Of a stretch of DNA of 64,000 bases, positions 9,213-17,572 are shown piece by piece. This DNA is from Nocardia sp. NBC_00565. GTDB lineage: Bacteria > Actinomycetota > Actinomycetes > Mycobacteriales > Mycobacteriaceae. The notes under the pieces are model-generated. The model was not told where the DNA came from, did not search any database, and worked only from the letters and a program-made list of their open reading frames with translations. Numbering within the stretch: the first letter of the stretch is position 1; each line of letters starts with the position of its first letter. The position numbers and the translations under genes were made by a program. Location: assembly GCF_036345915.1 (NCBI RefSeq), contig NZ_CP107785.1:9176001-9240000 (forward strand), given 5' to 3'.

Positions 9213-10424
9213 ATGTCGACAACCGAAACCGCCATCGTCATCGGCGGTGGCATCGCCGGACCGGTCACCGCCACCGCACTGCGGAAGGCCGGCATCGCGG
9301 CTCGCGTCTACGAGGCCTATCCCGGCCCGACCTACGGCATCGGCAGCGGACTCGCGCTCGCGCCGAATGGCGTTGCCGCCCTTGATATCGTCGGCGCGGG
9401 CGACCTGATTCGCGAGATCGCAAGTCCGGTATCGCATATGGAGATGTCCGTCGGCGGCAAGACCCTGCACATGCCCGAGTTGGTCGACGTGCCGTCGTTG
9501 AAGTTGGTCGACCGCAACGACTTGCATCGGACGCTGCACGATCACGCGGTGGCCGCGGGCGTTCCCTTCGAGTACAACAAGCGCCTCGTCCGGGTGGACG
9601 AGGACATCGATGGCATCACCGCGCATTTCGCCGATGGCAGCACGGCCACCGCCGATGTGCTGATCGGCGCCGATGGCATCCGGTCCACCGTTCGCGGACT
9701 CATCGATCCGAACAACCCGGGACCCGAGTACACCGGCATGATCGGTTTCGGTGCGATGATCGAAAACGATGATCTCGGACTCCCGCCGGAGACAATGGTT
9801 TTCGCGTTCGGGAAGAAGGCGTACTACCTCTACGGGACGGTCGAGGGCAACAAGATCATGTGGGGCGCCAACCTGCCGCACAAGGAATATCTGTCGTTGA
9901 CCGAGGCGCGGGCGATTCCGGCCGAGCATTGGGTGCAGATCCTGCGGGAGACCTACGCCGAGGACACCCCCGGCGGCGAATTCGCCCGTCGGACGACCGC
10001 CGAGAACCTGGAAACAACTGGGGCACTGCATATTATGCCGCCAGTGCCACACTGGTACCGGGGTCGCATGGTGCTGGTCGGCGATTCGGTGCACGCGCCG
10101 TCGAACAGTTCGGGCCAGGGCGCCTCGCTCGCCATCGAGAGCGCGGTGCAGCTGGCGCGCTGCCTGCGGGATCTGCCCGATCACACCGCGGCCTTCGCCG
10201 CCTATGAGGGGCTGCGGCGGCCGCGGGTGGAGAGTGTCGCGGCGCGGGCGCGCAAGATCAACCACAGCAAGACGCCGGGGCCGGTGGCGCGCAAGATGAT
10301 GTCATTGCTCATGCCGCTGCTGATCAAGGGCATGAACCCGGAGAAGACCATGGGCGCCGAGCAGCGGTATCGGATCGAGTGGGATGCGCCGGTGCAGCAG
10401 GAGTTGGCCGCTTCGACGGCGTAA
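9213..10424 (+). CDS. FAD-dependent hydroxylase/monooxygenase
   Basis: A 403-residue flavoprotein of the aromatic hydroxylase type (FAD_binding_3 family, related to TetX and p-hydroxybenzoate hydroxylase). The FAD ADP-binding motif is VIGGGIAGPVTATALRKAG near residues 9-27. The DG motif DVLIGADGIRSTVR lies in the middle, and GDSVHAPSNSSGQGASLAIE is the second FAD/ribityl motif. The substrate is unknown; drug or antibiotic inactivation is possible in such a context. It lies 217 bp after padR and is followed by a strong terminator. A similar gene is at 36287-37516. Confidence 0.88.
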   Translation: MSTTETAIVIGGGIAGPVTATALRKAGIAARVYEAYPGPTYGIGSGLALAPNGVAALDIVGAGDLIREIASPVSHMEMSVGGKTLHMPELVDVPSLKLVDRNDLHRTLHDHAVAAGVPFEYNKRLVRVDEDIDGITAHFADGSTATADVLIGADGIRSTVRGLIDPNNPGPEYTGMIGFGAMIENDDLGLPPETMVFAFGKKAYYLYGTVEGNKIMWGANLPHKEYLSLTEARAIPAEHWVQILRETYAEDTPGGEFARRTTAENLETTGALHIMPPVPHWYRGRMVLVGDSVHAPSNSSGQGASLAIESAVQLARCLRDLPDHTAAFAAYEGLRRPRVESVAARARKINHSKTPGPVARKMMSLLMPLLIKGMNPEKTMGAEQRYRIEWDAPVQQELAASTA

Positions 10425-10430
10425 TCGAGT

Positions 10431-10460
10431 GCTGCCTGTCCCGGAATCGGGGCAGGCAGC
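10431..10460 (+). terminator. Intrinsic terminator of the FAD hydroxylase
   Basis: Thirteen-base stem GCTGCCTGTCCCG paired with CGGGGCAGGCAGC (one G-T pair), loop GAAT, followed by GCTTT. It starts 6 bp after the stop codon of the hydroxylase gene. Confidence 0.75.
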
Positions 10461-10526
10461 GCTTTCGAACCGGACGGCCTCGTGTTCCGTACCGTAGGAG
10501 ATGGGAACAGAAATCGAGGGGGGACC

Positions 10527-11288
10527 GTGTTGACTGATGCCGCGCTGCAATTGACCGGGCTGTACAAACGGTTCGGCGGCCCGTGGGTGGTCGACAATGT
10601 CGGCCTCACCGTGCCGCCGGGCTCGTTCTTCGGGCTGGTCGGCCCGAACGGTGCGGGCAAGACGACCACCTTGTCGATGGCCTGCGGGTTGCTCCGGCCC
10701 GACGCCGGACAGGCGCATATTTTCGGCGCCGATGTGTGGGCAGATCCGATTGCCGCGAAGACATTGGCGGGGGTGCTGCCGGATGGACTGGCACTGCCGG
10801 AACGTCTGACAGGACGAGAACTGTTGACCTATACCGGTTTACTGCGCGGCCTGCCCGCGAAGACGGTGGCCGAACGGGCCGAGGAATTGCTCGGCGTCTT
10901 CGAATTGACCGGCGCCGAACGCACGCTCGTCGTCGACTACTCGGCGGGTATGCGCAAGAAGATCGGGTTGGCCACGGCATTGCTGCACGCGCCGAAGCTG
11001 CTCGTGCTGGACGAACCGTTCGAGGCCGTGGATCCGGTGTCGGCCGGCACGATTCGCACCATCCTGCAGCGGTTCGTCGCGGCGGGCGGCGCGGTGGTGC
11101 TGTCGAGTCATGTGATGGCGCTGGTGGAGAACCTGTGCGATCGCGTCGCGGTGATCACCGCCGGACGGGTGGTCGCGGCGGGCACCCTCGATGAGGTGCG
11201 CGGGGAGAGCACCCTGGAGGCGGCCTTCGTCCATCTGGTCGGTGGCCGGGTCGGCGGGGAGGACGGGCTGTCATGGTTGGCGTCCTGA
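10527..11288 (+). CDS. ABC transporter ATP-binding protein
   Basis: A 253-residue ATPase of an exporter. Walker A is GPNGAGKTT, Walker B is LLVLDEPFEAVDP and the switch His is in VVLSSHVMALVE. The signature motif is degenerate: YSAGMRKKIGLA replaces LSGGQ, as in several bacteriocin/antibiotic exporter ATPases. I chose GTG 10527 because GAGGGGGGACC precedes it; the upstream in-frame ATG at 10482 lacks a ribosome site. The permease gene overlaps its end by 16 bp, so the two are one translational unit. Confidence 0.88.
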   Translation: MLTDAALQLTGLYKRFGGPWVVDNVGLTVPPGSFFGLVGPNGAGKTTTLSMACGLLRPDAGQAHIFGADVWADPIAAKTLAGVLPDGLALPERLTGRELLTYTGLLRGLPAKTVAERAEELLGVFELTGAERTLVVDYSAGMRKKIGLATALLHAPKLLVLDEPFEAVDPVSAGTIRTILQRFVAAGGAVVLSSHVMALVENLCDRVAVITAGRVVAAGTLDEVRGESTLEAAFVHLVGGRVGGEDGLSWLAS

Positions 11289-12841
11289 TCCGGATGCGGT
11301 TGCTGCTCACCAAGCGAGCGCTGGGCAACGGTTGGCAAGGTGTCTCGTTCATCAGCGGCATGATTGTCGGCGTCGTATTCGCGCTGATCACGGCGAGTCT
11401 TATCGGATTCGCGGTCCGCGACGGCGACGTGCGTGGTGGGATCACCGTTGCCGCGGCCTGGTACGGGATCTGGACCCTCGGCTGGCTGTGCGGGCCGGTA
11501 CTGATGGGCAGTAGCGATGAGACCGTGCAGCCCGAACAGTTGCGGTTGCTGCCGCTGAGTCATCGGCAGTTGGCCACCGGGCTCTTGGCCGCGGCGTTCG
11601 TCGGCCCCGCGCCGGTGATCAATCTGCTGGCGTTCAGCGGGCTGATTGTGCTTGCGGTGCAACTGAGTTGGGCGGCGGCCGCAGTGGCAGTGGTCGGTGT
11701 GGTGCTGCAGTTGATCTTCGTGGTGGTGCTGTCACGGGTGGTGCTGGCCTGGATCGGCGCGGCGATGCGCTCGCGGCGCGGGCGCGATCTCGGGGTGCTG
11801 CTCGCCGGTCTCGCGGGGCTGGCCTATTACCCGATGAGTTATTTGCTGAATCATGTTGATGTGGTGCGCGATTCGGCACCATGGCTGGCGGATGTGCTGC
11901 GTGCCCTGCCTTCCGGTTGGGCGCCCACCGCAGTGGGTGCGGCGGCGCGTGGCGAGTGGTTGTCGGCGTTGCTCGGGTTGGGTGGGCTGCTCGTGTTGAC
12001 GGCGGTGTTGTGGCAGGCCTGGTCGGTGCTGCTGCGACGGCGGTTGACCGCGCCGATGGGTGCGATATCCGGTGCTGCCGGGCGCGGACTGCTGTTGAAT
12101 CGGGTGCGGCCGTCGGGGCCGGTCGGTGCGGTGGTGGTCAAGGAGTTGCGTACCTGGTCGCGGGATAGTCGACGGCGTGCGGCGCTGCTGCCGGTGCTGC
12201 TGGTCGGCGCGCTGCTTCCGGTGTTTCCTGCGGTACAGGGCGATAGTTCCCGAGGCGTGGTGTTCGCGGGGGTGAGTGCCGCGTGGTTCGCGGGTCTGGC
12301 GGCCAACAATCTCTATGGCTATGACGGCACGGCGCTGTGGCAGACGTTGGTGACGCCGGATGCGGTGCGCGCCGATGTGCGTGGGCGGCTGCTGGCCGTA
12401 TTACTGGTGATCGGCCTGCCGACGCTCTTGCTCGCTTTGGTGCTGCCGGGTGCGCTCGGTCGCTGGGCGATGTATCCGTGGACGCTATCGCTGCTGTGCA
12501 CCGTGCTCGGCGTGGGCGCGGGTGCGGCCGTATACCTGTCCGTCACCGCGCCCTACCCACTACCGCCACGGACCGGAAATCCCTTCGCCTCCTCCGGAAA
12601 CCCGGGCTGCGCAAAGGCTTTGGTGCAAGTCGTGACCAGCTTGGGGCAACTGGTCGCGGTGATCCCGGTGCTGATCGTGCTGATCGTCGGACGGGTTCTC
12701 GACCTGACCGCGGTGCTGTGGCTGGCGCTTCCGCTCGGGATTGCGATCGGCGTCGCTGGTGCTGTCGTAGGTGCGCGGCTCGCCGAGCAGCGGTTGTCCC
12801 AGCGCGGTCCGGAAGTCCTCGCGGCGGTTCAGCCGCGTTGA
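11273..12841 (+). CDS. ABC transporter permease
   Basis: A 522-residue membrane protein with about 12 predicted helices and short loops. There are no extracytoplasmic domains, so it is the membrane half of an ABC-2-like exporter. It starts inside the end of the ATPase gene. The substrate is unknown. The C-terminus is followed 4 bp later by a 55-bp tandem repeat. Confidence 0.85.
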   Translation: MVGVLIRMRLLLTKRALGNGWQGVSFISGMIVGVVFALITASLIGFAVRDGDVRGGITVAAAWYGIWTLGWLCGPVLMGSSDETVQPEQLRLLPLSHRQLATGLLAAAFVGPAPVINLLAFSGLIVLAVQLSWAAAAVAVVGVVLQLIFVVVLSRVVLAWIGAAMRSRRGRDLGVLLAGLAGLAYYPMSYLLNHVDVVRDSAPWLADVLRALPSGWAPTAVGAAARGEWLSALLGLGGLLVLTAVLWQAWSVLLRRRLTAPMGAISGAAGRGLLLNRVRPSGPVGAVVVKELRTWSRDSRRRAALLPVLLVGALLPVFPAVQGDSSRGVVFAGVSAAWFAGLAANNLYGYDGTALWQTLVTPDAVRADVRGRLLAVLLVIGLPTLLLALVLPGALGRWAMYPWTLSLLCTVLGVGAGAAVYLSVTAPYPLPPRTGNPFASSGNPGCAKALVQVVTSLGQLVAVIPVLIVLIVGRVLDLTAVLWLALPLGIAIGVAGAVVGARLAEQRLSQRGPEVLAAVQPR

Positions 12842-12845
12842 TGTC

Positions 12846-13083
12846 GTGATCGGTTGGTGGGGTTGGGGGTGTGGCGTGGTTCGGTCGTGTTGGTGTCGGC
12901 TGTGATTGGTTGGTGGGGTTGGGGGGTGGCGTGGTTCGGTCGTGTTGGTGTCGGCTGTGATTGGTTGGTGGGGTTGGGGGGTGGCGTGGTTCGGTCGTGT
13001 TGGTGTCGGTCGTGATTGGTTGGTGGGGTTGGGGGGTGGCGTGGTTCGGTCGTGTTGGTGTCGGCCGTGATCGGTCGGTGCGG
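12846..13083. repeat. 55-bp tandem repeat, four copies plus a part
   Basis: Copies begin at 12846 (56 bp, one extra base), 12902, 12957 and 13012; a diverged partial copy begins at 13067. The unit is very rich in G and T on the plus strand, with TTGGTGGGGTTGGGGG followed by TGGCGTGGTTCGGTCG. It is non-coding: 55 is not a multiple of three, and the long open frames it creates on the minus strand (rich in Pro, Thr, His) are an artefact of the composition. It fills the space between the ABC permease and the LysR promoter. Confidence 0.95.
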
Positions 13084-13227
13084 CCCGGAGGTGTTGCGCG
13101 GTCCAGTTGGTGTCGAGTCTCGACCGGCCAGATGTGGTCGCGCACGACTGATACAACGGCGGCATTGCTCGGATCGGGTCGGCCGCGATCGGCTTTTTGA
13201 TCATCGGGAGAGAAATACACTGGGTGG

Positions 13228-14151
13228 GTGGGCGATAGGAATTCCGATGGCAGTCTGGATCTGAATCAACTGCGGACGTTCCTGGCGGTGCATCGGGCGG
13301 GGTCGGTGACGGCCGGTGCTCGGTTGGTCGGGTTGTCGCAGCCGACGGTGACCACACAGTTGCAGGCGTTGGAGAAGCGGCTGGGATATCGGTTGTTCGA
13401 GCGGTTGCCGCGCGGCGTGGTTTCGACCGCGGCGGCGGTGGAATTGGCGGCCCGGGTGTCGGGGCCGTTGGACGCACTCGACGGGGTCGCGGGTCGTACC
13501 GTGCCCGACGAACCGGAGCCGCAGCCGCCGGTGCGCTTGGCCGGACCCGCCGAAATGCTTGCGGTGCAGGCACTTCCGGCGCTCGCACCGTTGATCGCGC
13601 GCGGGGTGCGGCTGATGGTCACCGCTGGGCTGTCCGAGGAACTGCTGGCTGGGCTCCGCGCCGGACACTACGACCTCATCGTGTCCACCGTGCGTCCCCG
13701 TGGCCGGGCACTGGTCGCCGAACCCCTCGTCGACGAGGAGTTCGTGCTGGTCGCCGCACCCGAAATGGCCGACCGCATCGACACGACGCGGCTCCGCACC
13801 GACGGACCCGCGGCCCTGACCGGCCTTCCGCTGGTCAGCTACGCCGCAGACCTCCCCATCCTGCGCCGCTATTGGCGACACGTATTCGGCGTCCGCCTCT
13901 CCGCCGAAGCCGCAGTCGTCGTCGCCGACCTGCGCGCCGGCGCCGCGGCCGTCGTCGCCGGCGCCGGCATCAGCGTCCTCCCGCGCTACCTCTGCGCCAC
14001 CGAACTGTCCTCGGGCGCACTGATCCCACTACTCGACCCCGCCGACCCACCCATCAACACCGGCTTCCTGGTCCGCCGCCCCGGCCCCGCCTCCCACTCC
14101 CACATCGACCTGGTCCACGACCAACTACGAGCCGCCGGCCGCACCTGGTGA
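13228..14151 (+). CDS. LysR-family transcriptional regulator
   Basis: A 307-residue activator/repressor. The N-terminal winged helix (residues 10-70) reads LDLNQLRTFLAVHRAGSVTA, GLSQPTVTTQLQALEKRLGY, LFERLPRGVV. The rest is the periplasmic-binding-like effector domain. The start is GTG at 13228. No divergent gene is adjacent, which is unusual for LysR; the upstream region is the repeat array, and the downstream neighbour converges. Target and inducer unknown. Confidence 0.88.
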   Translation: MGDRNSDGSLDLNQLRTFLAVHRAGSVTAGARLVGLSQPTVTTQLQALEKRLGYRLFERLPRGVVSTAAAVELAARVSGPLDALDGVAGRTVPDEPEPQPPVRLAGPAEMLAVQALPALAPLIARGVRLMVTAGLSEELLAGLRAGHYDLIVSTVRPRGRALVAEPLVDEEFVLVAAPEMADRIDTTRLRTDGPAALTGLPLVSYAADLPILRRYWRHVFGVRLSAEAAVVVADLRAGAAAVVAGAGISVLPRYLCATELSSGALIPLLDPADPPINTGFLVRRPGPASHSHIDLVHDQLRAAGRTW

Positions 14152-14369
14152 ACCTATATCTGACATGTAGGCGGCCGGCCCCAGCACCGCACACATATCC
14201 GTGTGCGACCAACTGCGAACGGAGGGCGGCACTCATCGGTGAGGACGCACGGCCGCGGACCGGTGCTCCCGAAACAGCCGCTGCCCTTTCGGGCTGCACG
14301 CTCTTTGTCCACCCGGGGTGCGAAGCCTCCGATGATGCTGCTGATCGGCGGGGATGGCTGGTCGTGCCC

Positions 14370-15176
14370 TCAATCGGCGGGGGTCTGGCGTTGGTCGGCG
14401 CGGCGGCGGAGGATCTCGGCGGTTTGTTCGTCGGCGGGGAGGAAGGCCTCGAGGTGGAGTTCGGAGAGGGTGATGTCGACGGCGGTGGCGAAGCTGGTGA
14501 TCGTGGTGATCAGGCGGAGGTCGCCGTCTGGGCTGCTCAGGCGTAAGGGGACGGCGAAGCCGAGGTGGTCGGGGCCCGGATTCGCCTCGGGGAGATAGCC
14601 CTCGAGTTCGGCGATGAACTCGTCGAGCTGGGTGTCGGGGCTGCGCAGGGCCTTGCCACGCAGGCTTTCGGTTACGTGGCGCCCCCATTCGGGCAGATTC
14701 CGCACGCGTGGAGCCAGCCCATCGGGGTGCAGGGCCAAGCGGAGCACATTGATCGGCGGGGTGATCAGCTCCGCCGCGGCCCCGTCGGTGAGGATGTCGA
14801 GGGCGGCGTTCGCGGCGACGAGTCGGCCGTGCGGGCGGGTGACGACCGCGGGGTAGGGCAGGTGCCCGTCGAGGATGCGCTCCAGCGCGGCGCGCACCGG
14901 ACCCAATTCCGGTGTGTCCAAGTCGGATTCGGGGAAGATTGGTGCGTATCCGGCGGCGAGCAGCAATGCGTTGCGCTCGCGCAGCGACAGCTCGAGCGAT
15001 TCGGCCAGCCGCACCACCATGGTGCGACCCGGGCGCGAGCGCCCCTGCTCCAGGAAGCTCAGATAGCGCTGGCTGGTGTCGGCGCGAATGGCCAGGTCGA
15101 GTTGGCTCACGTGCCGCTGCGTTCGCCAGTGCCGTAGCTGCTGGGCGAACGGGCTCGGCTCCACCACCGTCGTCAT
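14370..15176 (-). CDS. XRE-family regulator with MmyB-like ligand domain
   Basis: A 268-residue protein. Residues 8-65 form a helix-turn-helix domain (LRHWRTQRHVSQLDLAIRAD, SQRYLSFLEQGRSRPGRTMV). The rest is the MmyB-type PAS-like domain: AAGYAPIFPESDLDTPELG, NAALDILTDGAA, PPINVLRLALHPDGLAPRV and FAVPLRLSSPDGDLRLI. Members of this family usually repress a divergently transcribed oxidoreductase or NTF2-like gene. Here the divergent operon starts at 15310, and two copies of one palindrome lie between them. Confidence 0.9.
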   Translation of the reverse strand: MTTVVEPSPFAQQLRHWRTQRHVSQLDLAIRADTSQRYLSFLEQGRSRPGRTMVVRLAESLELSLRERNALLLAAGYAPIFPESDLDTPELGPVRAALERILDGHLPYPAVVTRPHGRLVAANAALDILTDGAAAELITPPINVLRLALHPDGLAPRVRNLPEWGRHVTESLRGKALRSPDTQLDEFIAELEGYLPEANPGPDHLGFAVPLRLSSPDGDLRLITTITSFATAVDITLSELHLEAFLPADEQTAEILRRRADQRQTPAD

Positions 15177-15211
15177 GACTCAAGTGATATCCGACGCTGA
15201 GGGTCCGCGCC

Positions 15212-15227
15212 ATTCCCGAGAGGGAAT
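15212..15227. promoter_or_regulatory. Palindromic operator copy 1 (ATTCCC-N4-GGGAAT)
   Basis: Perfect 6-bp arms with spacer GAGA, 36 bp from the start codon of the XRE gene. It is identical in both arms to the second copy at 15259. The pair lies in the divergent promoter region, so it is the probable binding site of the XRE regulator. Confidence 0.7.
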
Positions 15228-15258
15228 CACCAGACCACCTCCGGGCGTCATCGGCGTC

Positions 15259-15274
15259 ATTCCCTGCGGGGAAT
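15259..15274. promoter_or_regulatory. Palindromic operator copy 2 (ATTCCC-N4-GGGAAT)
   Basis: Same arms as copy 1 with spacer TGCG, centred 47 bp from it (about four and a half helical turns) and 36 bp before the ATG of the NTF2-like gene. The arrangement is symmetric: each copy is 36 bp from one of the two divergent start codons. Confidence 0.7.
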
Positions 15275-15309
15275 CGCGCCGCGACGCCGCGCTCGCAAAA
15301 CTCAGTGCC

Positions 15310-15741
15310 ATGAGCAACAACGACCTGACCCACTTCGCGCAGCGCTACATGGCCCAGTGGAACGAGTCCGACGCGGAACTGCGCCGCAAGCTGATCCACG
15401 AGATCTGGGCCCCCACCGGCGCGCAAACCCTGGTCGATCCCCCGGTGGAGATCCGGGAGTCGGCCGAACAACTGAACTTCGCCGTACCCGCCCTGGAGGT
15501 GCGCGGCCACGACGCGATGGAGGCACGGGTGACCCGCGCCTACGAGATGTTCGTAGCGTCCGGCGAATACCTCTTCGAGGTAGGAGCGGCCACCCGCCTA
15601 CCCGCGGGTCTGATCGGCCTCCCATGGTCGATGGTCGCCCGCGCCGACGGTTCCGTCGCAGGCGGCGGCTACGAGGTGATCGGCCTCGCCCCCGACGGCC
15701 GCATCACCTCCGACCACCAGTTCATCGAGGGCGTGCGATGA
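15310..15741 (+). CDS. NTF2/SnoaL-like protein
   Basis: A 143-residue protein with the cone-like NTF2 fold predicted from its pattern (N-terminal helix AQRYMAQWNESDAELRRKLI, then EIWAP and mixed strands). Members are small cyclases, isomerases or binding proteins. The ATG at 15310 is preferred because the frame further upstream contains the operator sequences. Its stop overlaps the next gene's start (ATGA), so the two are translated together. Confidence 0.82.
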   Translation: MSNNDLTHFAQRYMAQWNESDAELRRKLIHEIWAPTGAQTLVDPPVEIRESAEQLNFAVPALEVRGHDAMEARVTRAYEMFVASGEYLFEVGAATRLPAGLIGLPWSMVARADGSVAGGGYEVIGLAPDGRITSDHQFIEGVR

Positions 15742-16136
15742 GCACGGAGGAGCTCGCGACGACGTTGCGATACAGCCGGATCGTGCGCACCGCTGACGGC
15801 GGCTCCCGATTCGTCGACGCGGAACTCGACTTGGCCGATCGCACCCTCGCCGCGGGCGTTCCCGCGATGGCCATCGCCGGGTTGTCGTCGGCCGTGACCT
15901 ATTTGCGCAGTGCGCAATTCGACAGCGACCCGCATCCGGCCCCGGCCGAGCAATGGGTCGTGATGCTGCGGGGCGTGATCGAGGTGACGACGAGTGACGG
16001 TCGCCAGCGGCGCTTCGGCCCCGGCGATCTCGTCCACGTCGCGGACACCGACGGGCATGGGCACGTCACCGTCGGTGTCGGGGATGCGCCCTTCGAAGCG
16101 CTGTTCGTGCCCGCCACAGTTACTGCCGATCACTGA
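15738..16136 (+). CDS. Cupin-domain protein
   Basis: A 132-residue single-domain cupin: PAEQWVVMLRGVIEVTTSDG corresponds to cupin motif 1 and FGPGDLVHVADTDGHGHVT to motif 2. The usual metal-binding histidine pair of motif 1 is not evident, so it may bind a ligand rather than catalyse. The ATG overlaps the preceding stop by four bases. The dehydrogenase gene follows after 11 bp; the three genes form an operon under the divergent XRE regulator. Confidence 0.82.
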   Translation: MSTEELATTLRYSRIVRTADGGSRFVDAELDLADRTLAAGVPAMAIAGLSSAVTYLRSAQFDSDPHPAPAEQWVVMLRGVIEVTTSDGRQRRFGPGDLVHVADTDGHGHVTVGVGDAPFEALFVPATVTADH

Positions 16137-16147
16137 GAGAGCAGATC

Positions 16148-17167
16148 ATGAATGCCGTTGCCTACCACCTCGATCCAGCGCACGGTCTGGATGGGTTGAC
16201 CGTTCGCGGGCAGGATGTGCCCCAGCCCGGGCCGAATCAGGTTGTCATCAAGGTGCGGGCGGCTTCGCTCAACCGGCGTGACCTGATGCTGATGGACGGT
16301 AGCTATCCGCTGCCGGCTACCCCGGGCATCATTCCGCTGTCCGATGGTGTGGGGGAGGTTATCGCTATCGGCGACAATGTGACTCGCGCCGTGCTCGGCG
16401 ATCGGGTGAGTGCGGCGTACTTTGTGCGCTTCATCAATGGGCCGCAGCGGCTGGCGCACGTCGCCGAGCAGTACGGTGCCAACTACAACGGCATGCTCGC
16501 CACTTACGCACTGGTCGAACAGGATTCGGTGGTGCATGTCCCCGAACATCTCACCGATATCGAGGCGGCCACGCTGACCTGCGCTGGAGTCGTCGCCTGG
16601 GCCGCGCTGACCGCACCGGTATCGGTGGCACAGGGCGAGACCGTATTGACCGTCGGCACCGGAAATGTCGCGCTGTTCGCCGTGCAGCACGCGAAAATGC
16701 TGGGTGCCCGGGTTATTTCGATCACCTCCGGCCCGGAGAAGGCCGAGCGGCTGCGCAAGCTCGGTGCGGATGAGACTGTCGACCGCAGCGAGACGCCCGA
16801 CTGGGACGAGAAGGTTCTCGAACTCACCGACGGCCTCGGCGTCGAACATGTGGTGGAGGCCGTCGGGCTGCCCACGCTGTCGAAATCGGTGCGCTCGGCC
16901 GGGTACAACGCGATGATCACCATGATCGGCGCATCGCAGCTGCCCAAGGGACAGCCGCTCGAGAACCCGTTCGTCGGACCGTATCTCGCGATCCGCCGGA
17001 TCGCCGTCGGCAGCCGCGACCAGTACGAGGCGATGAACCGGGCCATCACCGAACACCGCATGCGCCCGGTCATCGATCGGATGTTTCCGCTCGACCATGC
17101 GGTGGCGGCGTACCGCTACTTCCGCGATGACAATCCGTTCGGCAAAGTCGTCATCACGATGCCCTGA
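16148..17167 (+). CDS. Medium-chain alcohol dehydrogenase/quinone oxidoreductase
   Basis: NAD(P)-dependent MDR enzyme of 339 residues. The GroES-like N-terminus is QVVIKVRAASLNRRDLMLMD, and the Rossmann motif GTGNVALFAVQHAKMLGA is near residues 168-185. The conserved Cys/His zinc ligands of true alcohol dehydrogenases are not apparent, which points to the zinc-independent reductase group. It is the last gene of the operon starting at 15310; the ATG has the ribosome-site-like GAGAGAGCAG before it. Confidence 0.88.
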   Translation: MNAVAYHLDPAHGLDGLTVRGQDVPQPGPNQVVIKVRAASLNRRDLMLMDGSYPLPATPGIIPLSDGVGEVIAIGDNVTRAVLGDRVSAAYFVRFINGPQRLAHVAEQYGANYNGMLATYALVEQDSVVHVPEHLTDIEAATLTCAGVVAWAALTAPVSVAQGETVLTVGTGNVALFAVQHAKMLGARVISITSGPEKAERLRKLGADETVDRSETPDWDEKVLELTDGLGVEHVVEAVGLPTLSKSVRSAGYNAMITMIGASQLPKGQPLENPFVGPYLAIRRIAVGSRDQYEAMNRAITEHRMRPVIDRMFPLDHAVAAYRYFRDDNPFGKVVITMP

Positions 17168-17168
17168 T

Positions 17169-17309
17169 TCAGGGGCAGCCGCTGAGTTGCCGCGTCATGG
17201 TGTCCTTTTCGGCCTGGGTGTCCCAGAGCCGATAGGCCGCCTCGACCTGGATCTGCCTGGTCACGTAGGTGCAGCGGTACGCATTGCTGGGCCTGGCCGA
17301 ATTGGTCAC
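17169..17309 (-). pseudogene. C-terminal remnant of an HNH endonuclease
   Basis: Read from GTG 17309 the frame gives about 46 residues, with NAYRCTYVTRQIQVEAAY and YRLWDTQAEKDTM ending in a Cys-Pro. This copies the C-terminal pattern of the intact HNH protein 300 bp away (RCGYLEHYVKIKVKYAL, then AEH and a late Cys). The catalytic part is missing. It is preceded in frame by the stop of the 74-residue gene. Probably the leftover end of a second copy of the family; expression is unlikely. Confidence 0.6.
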
Positions 17310-17312
17310 GGG

Positions 17313-17537
17313 TCAGGCCTCGAAGGGCACGATATTGCCCGTCACGTCACGGATTCCGGCGGCGGCTTCGATCGCGGCCGCCAGCTCACCGACATCGGCC
17401 CAGGTGCGCGGCGGTTCCGCCTCGATATTGCCGATGGTGTACCAGGTCTGGGTCTCGCGGTAGCGGACCAGGCCCTTGCCCGTCTCGTCGACGGTGACAT
17501 CGAGCTCGCCGGAGACCGTTCCTTCCTCTGCGGTCAT
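17313..17537 (-). CDS. Hypothetical acidic protein, 74 residues
   Basis: A small soluble protein with many Glu/Asp residues (VSGELDVTVDETGKGLVRY, TWADVGELAAAIEAAAG). It does not match a family I know. The ATG at 17537 lies 36 bp after the HNH gene and both read leftward, so it could be cotranscribed. A small partner of the endonuclease (for instance an inhibitor) is only a guess from position and charge. Confidence 0.5.
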   Translation of the reverse strand: MTAEEGTVSGELDVTVDETGKGLVRYRETQTWYTIGNIEAEPPRTWADVGELAAAIEAAAGIRDVTGNIVPFEA

Positions 17538-17572
17538 GACGGCTGCTCTGGCGGAAAGCTCGATGATGTCGG

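Noticed and set aside
12846..13083. CRISPR array
   Set aside because: The 55-bp units are continuous and near identical with no spacers.
12543..13588. Long minus-strand open frames (225 and 342 codons) rich in Pro, Thr, His and Arg
   Set aside because: They arise from the 55-bp repeat and lie antisense to the ABC permease and LysR genes; all frames are open there, and there is no codon bias or start signal.
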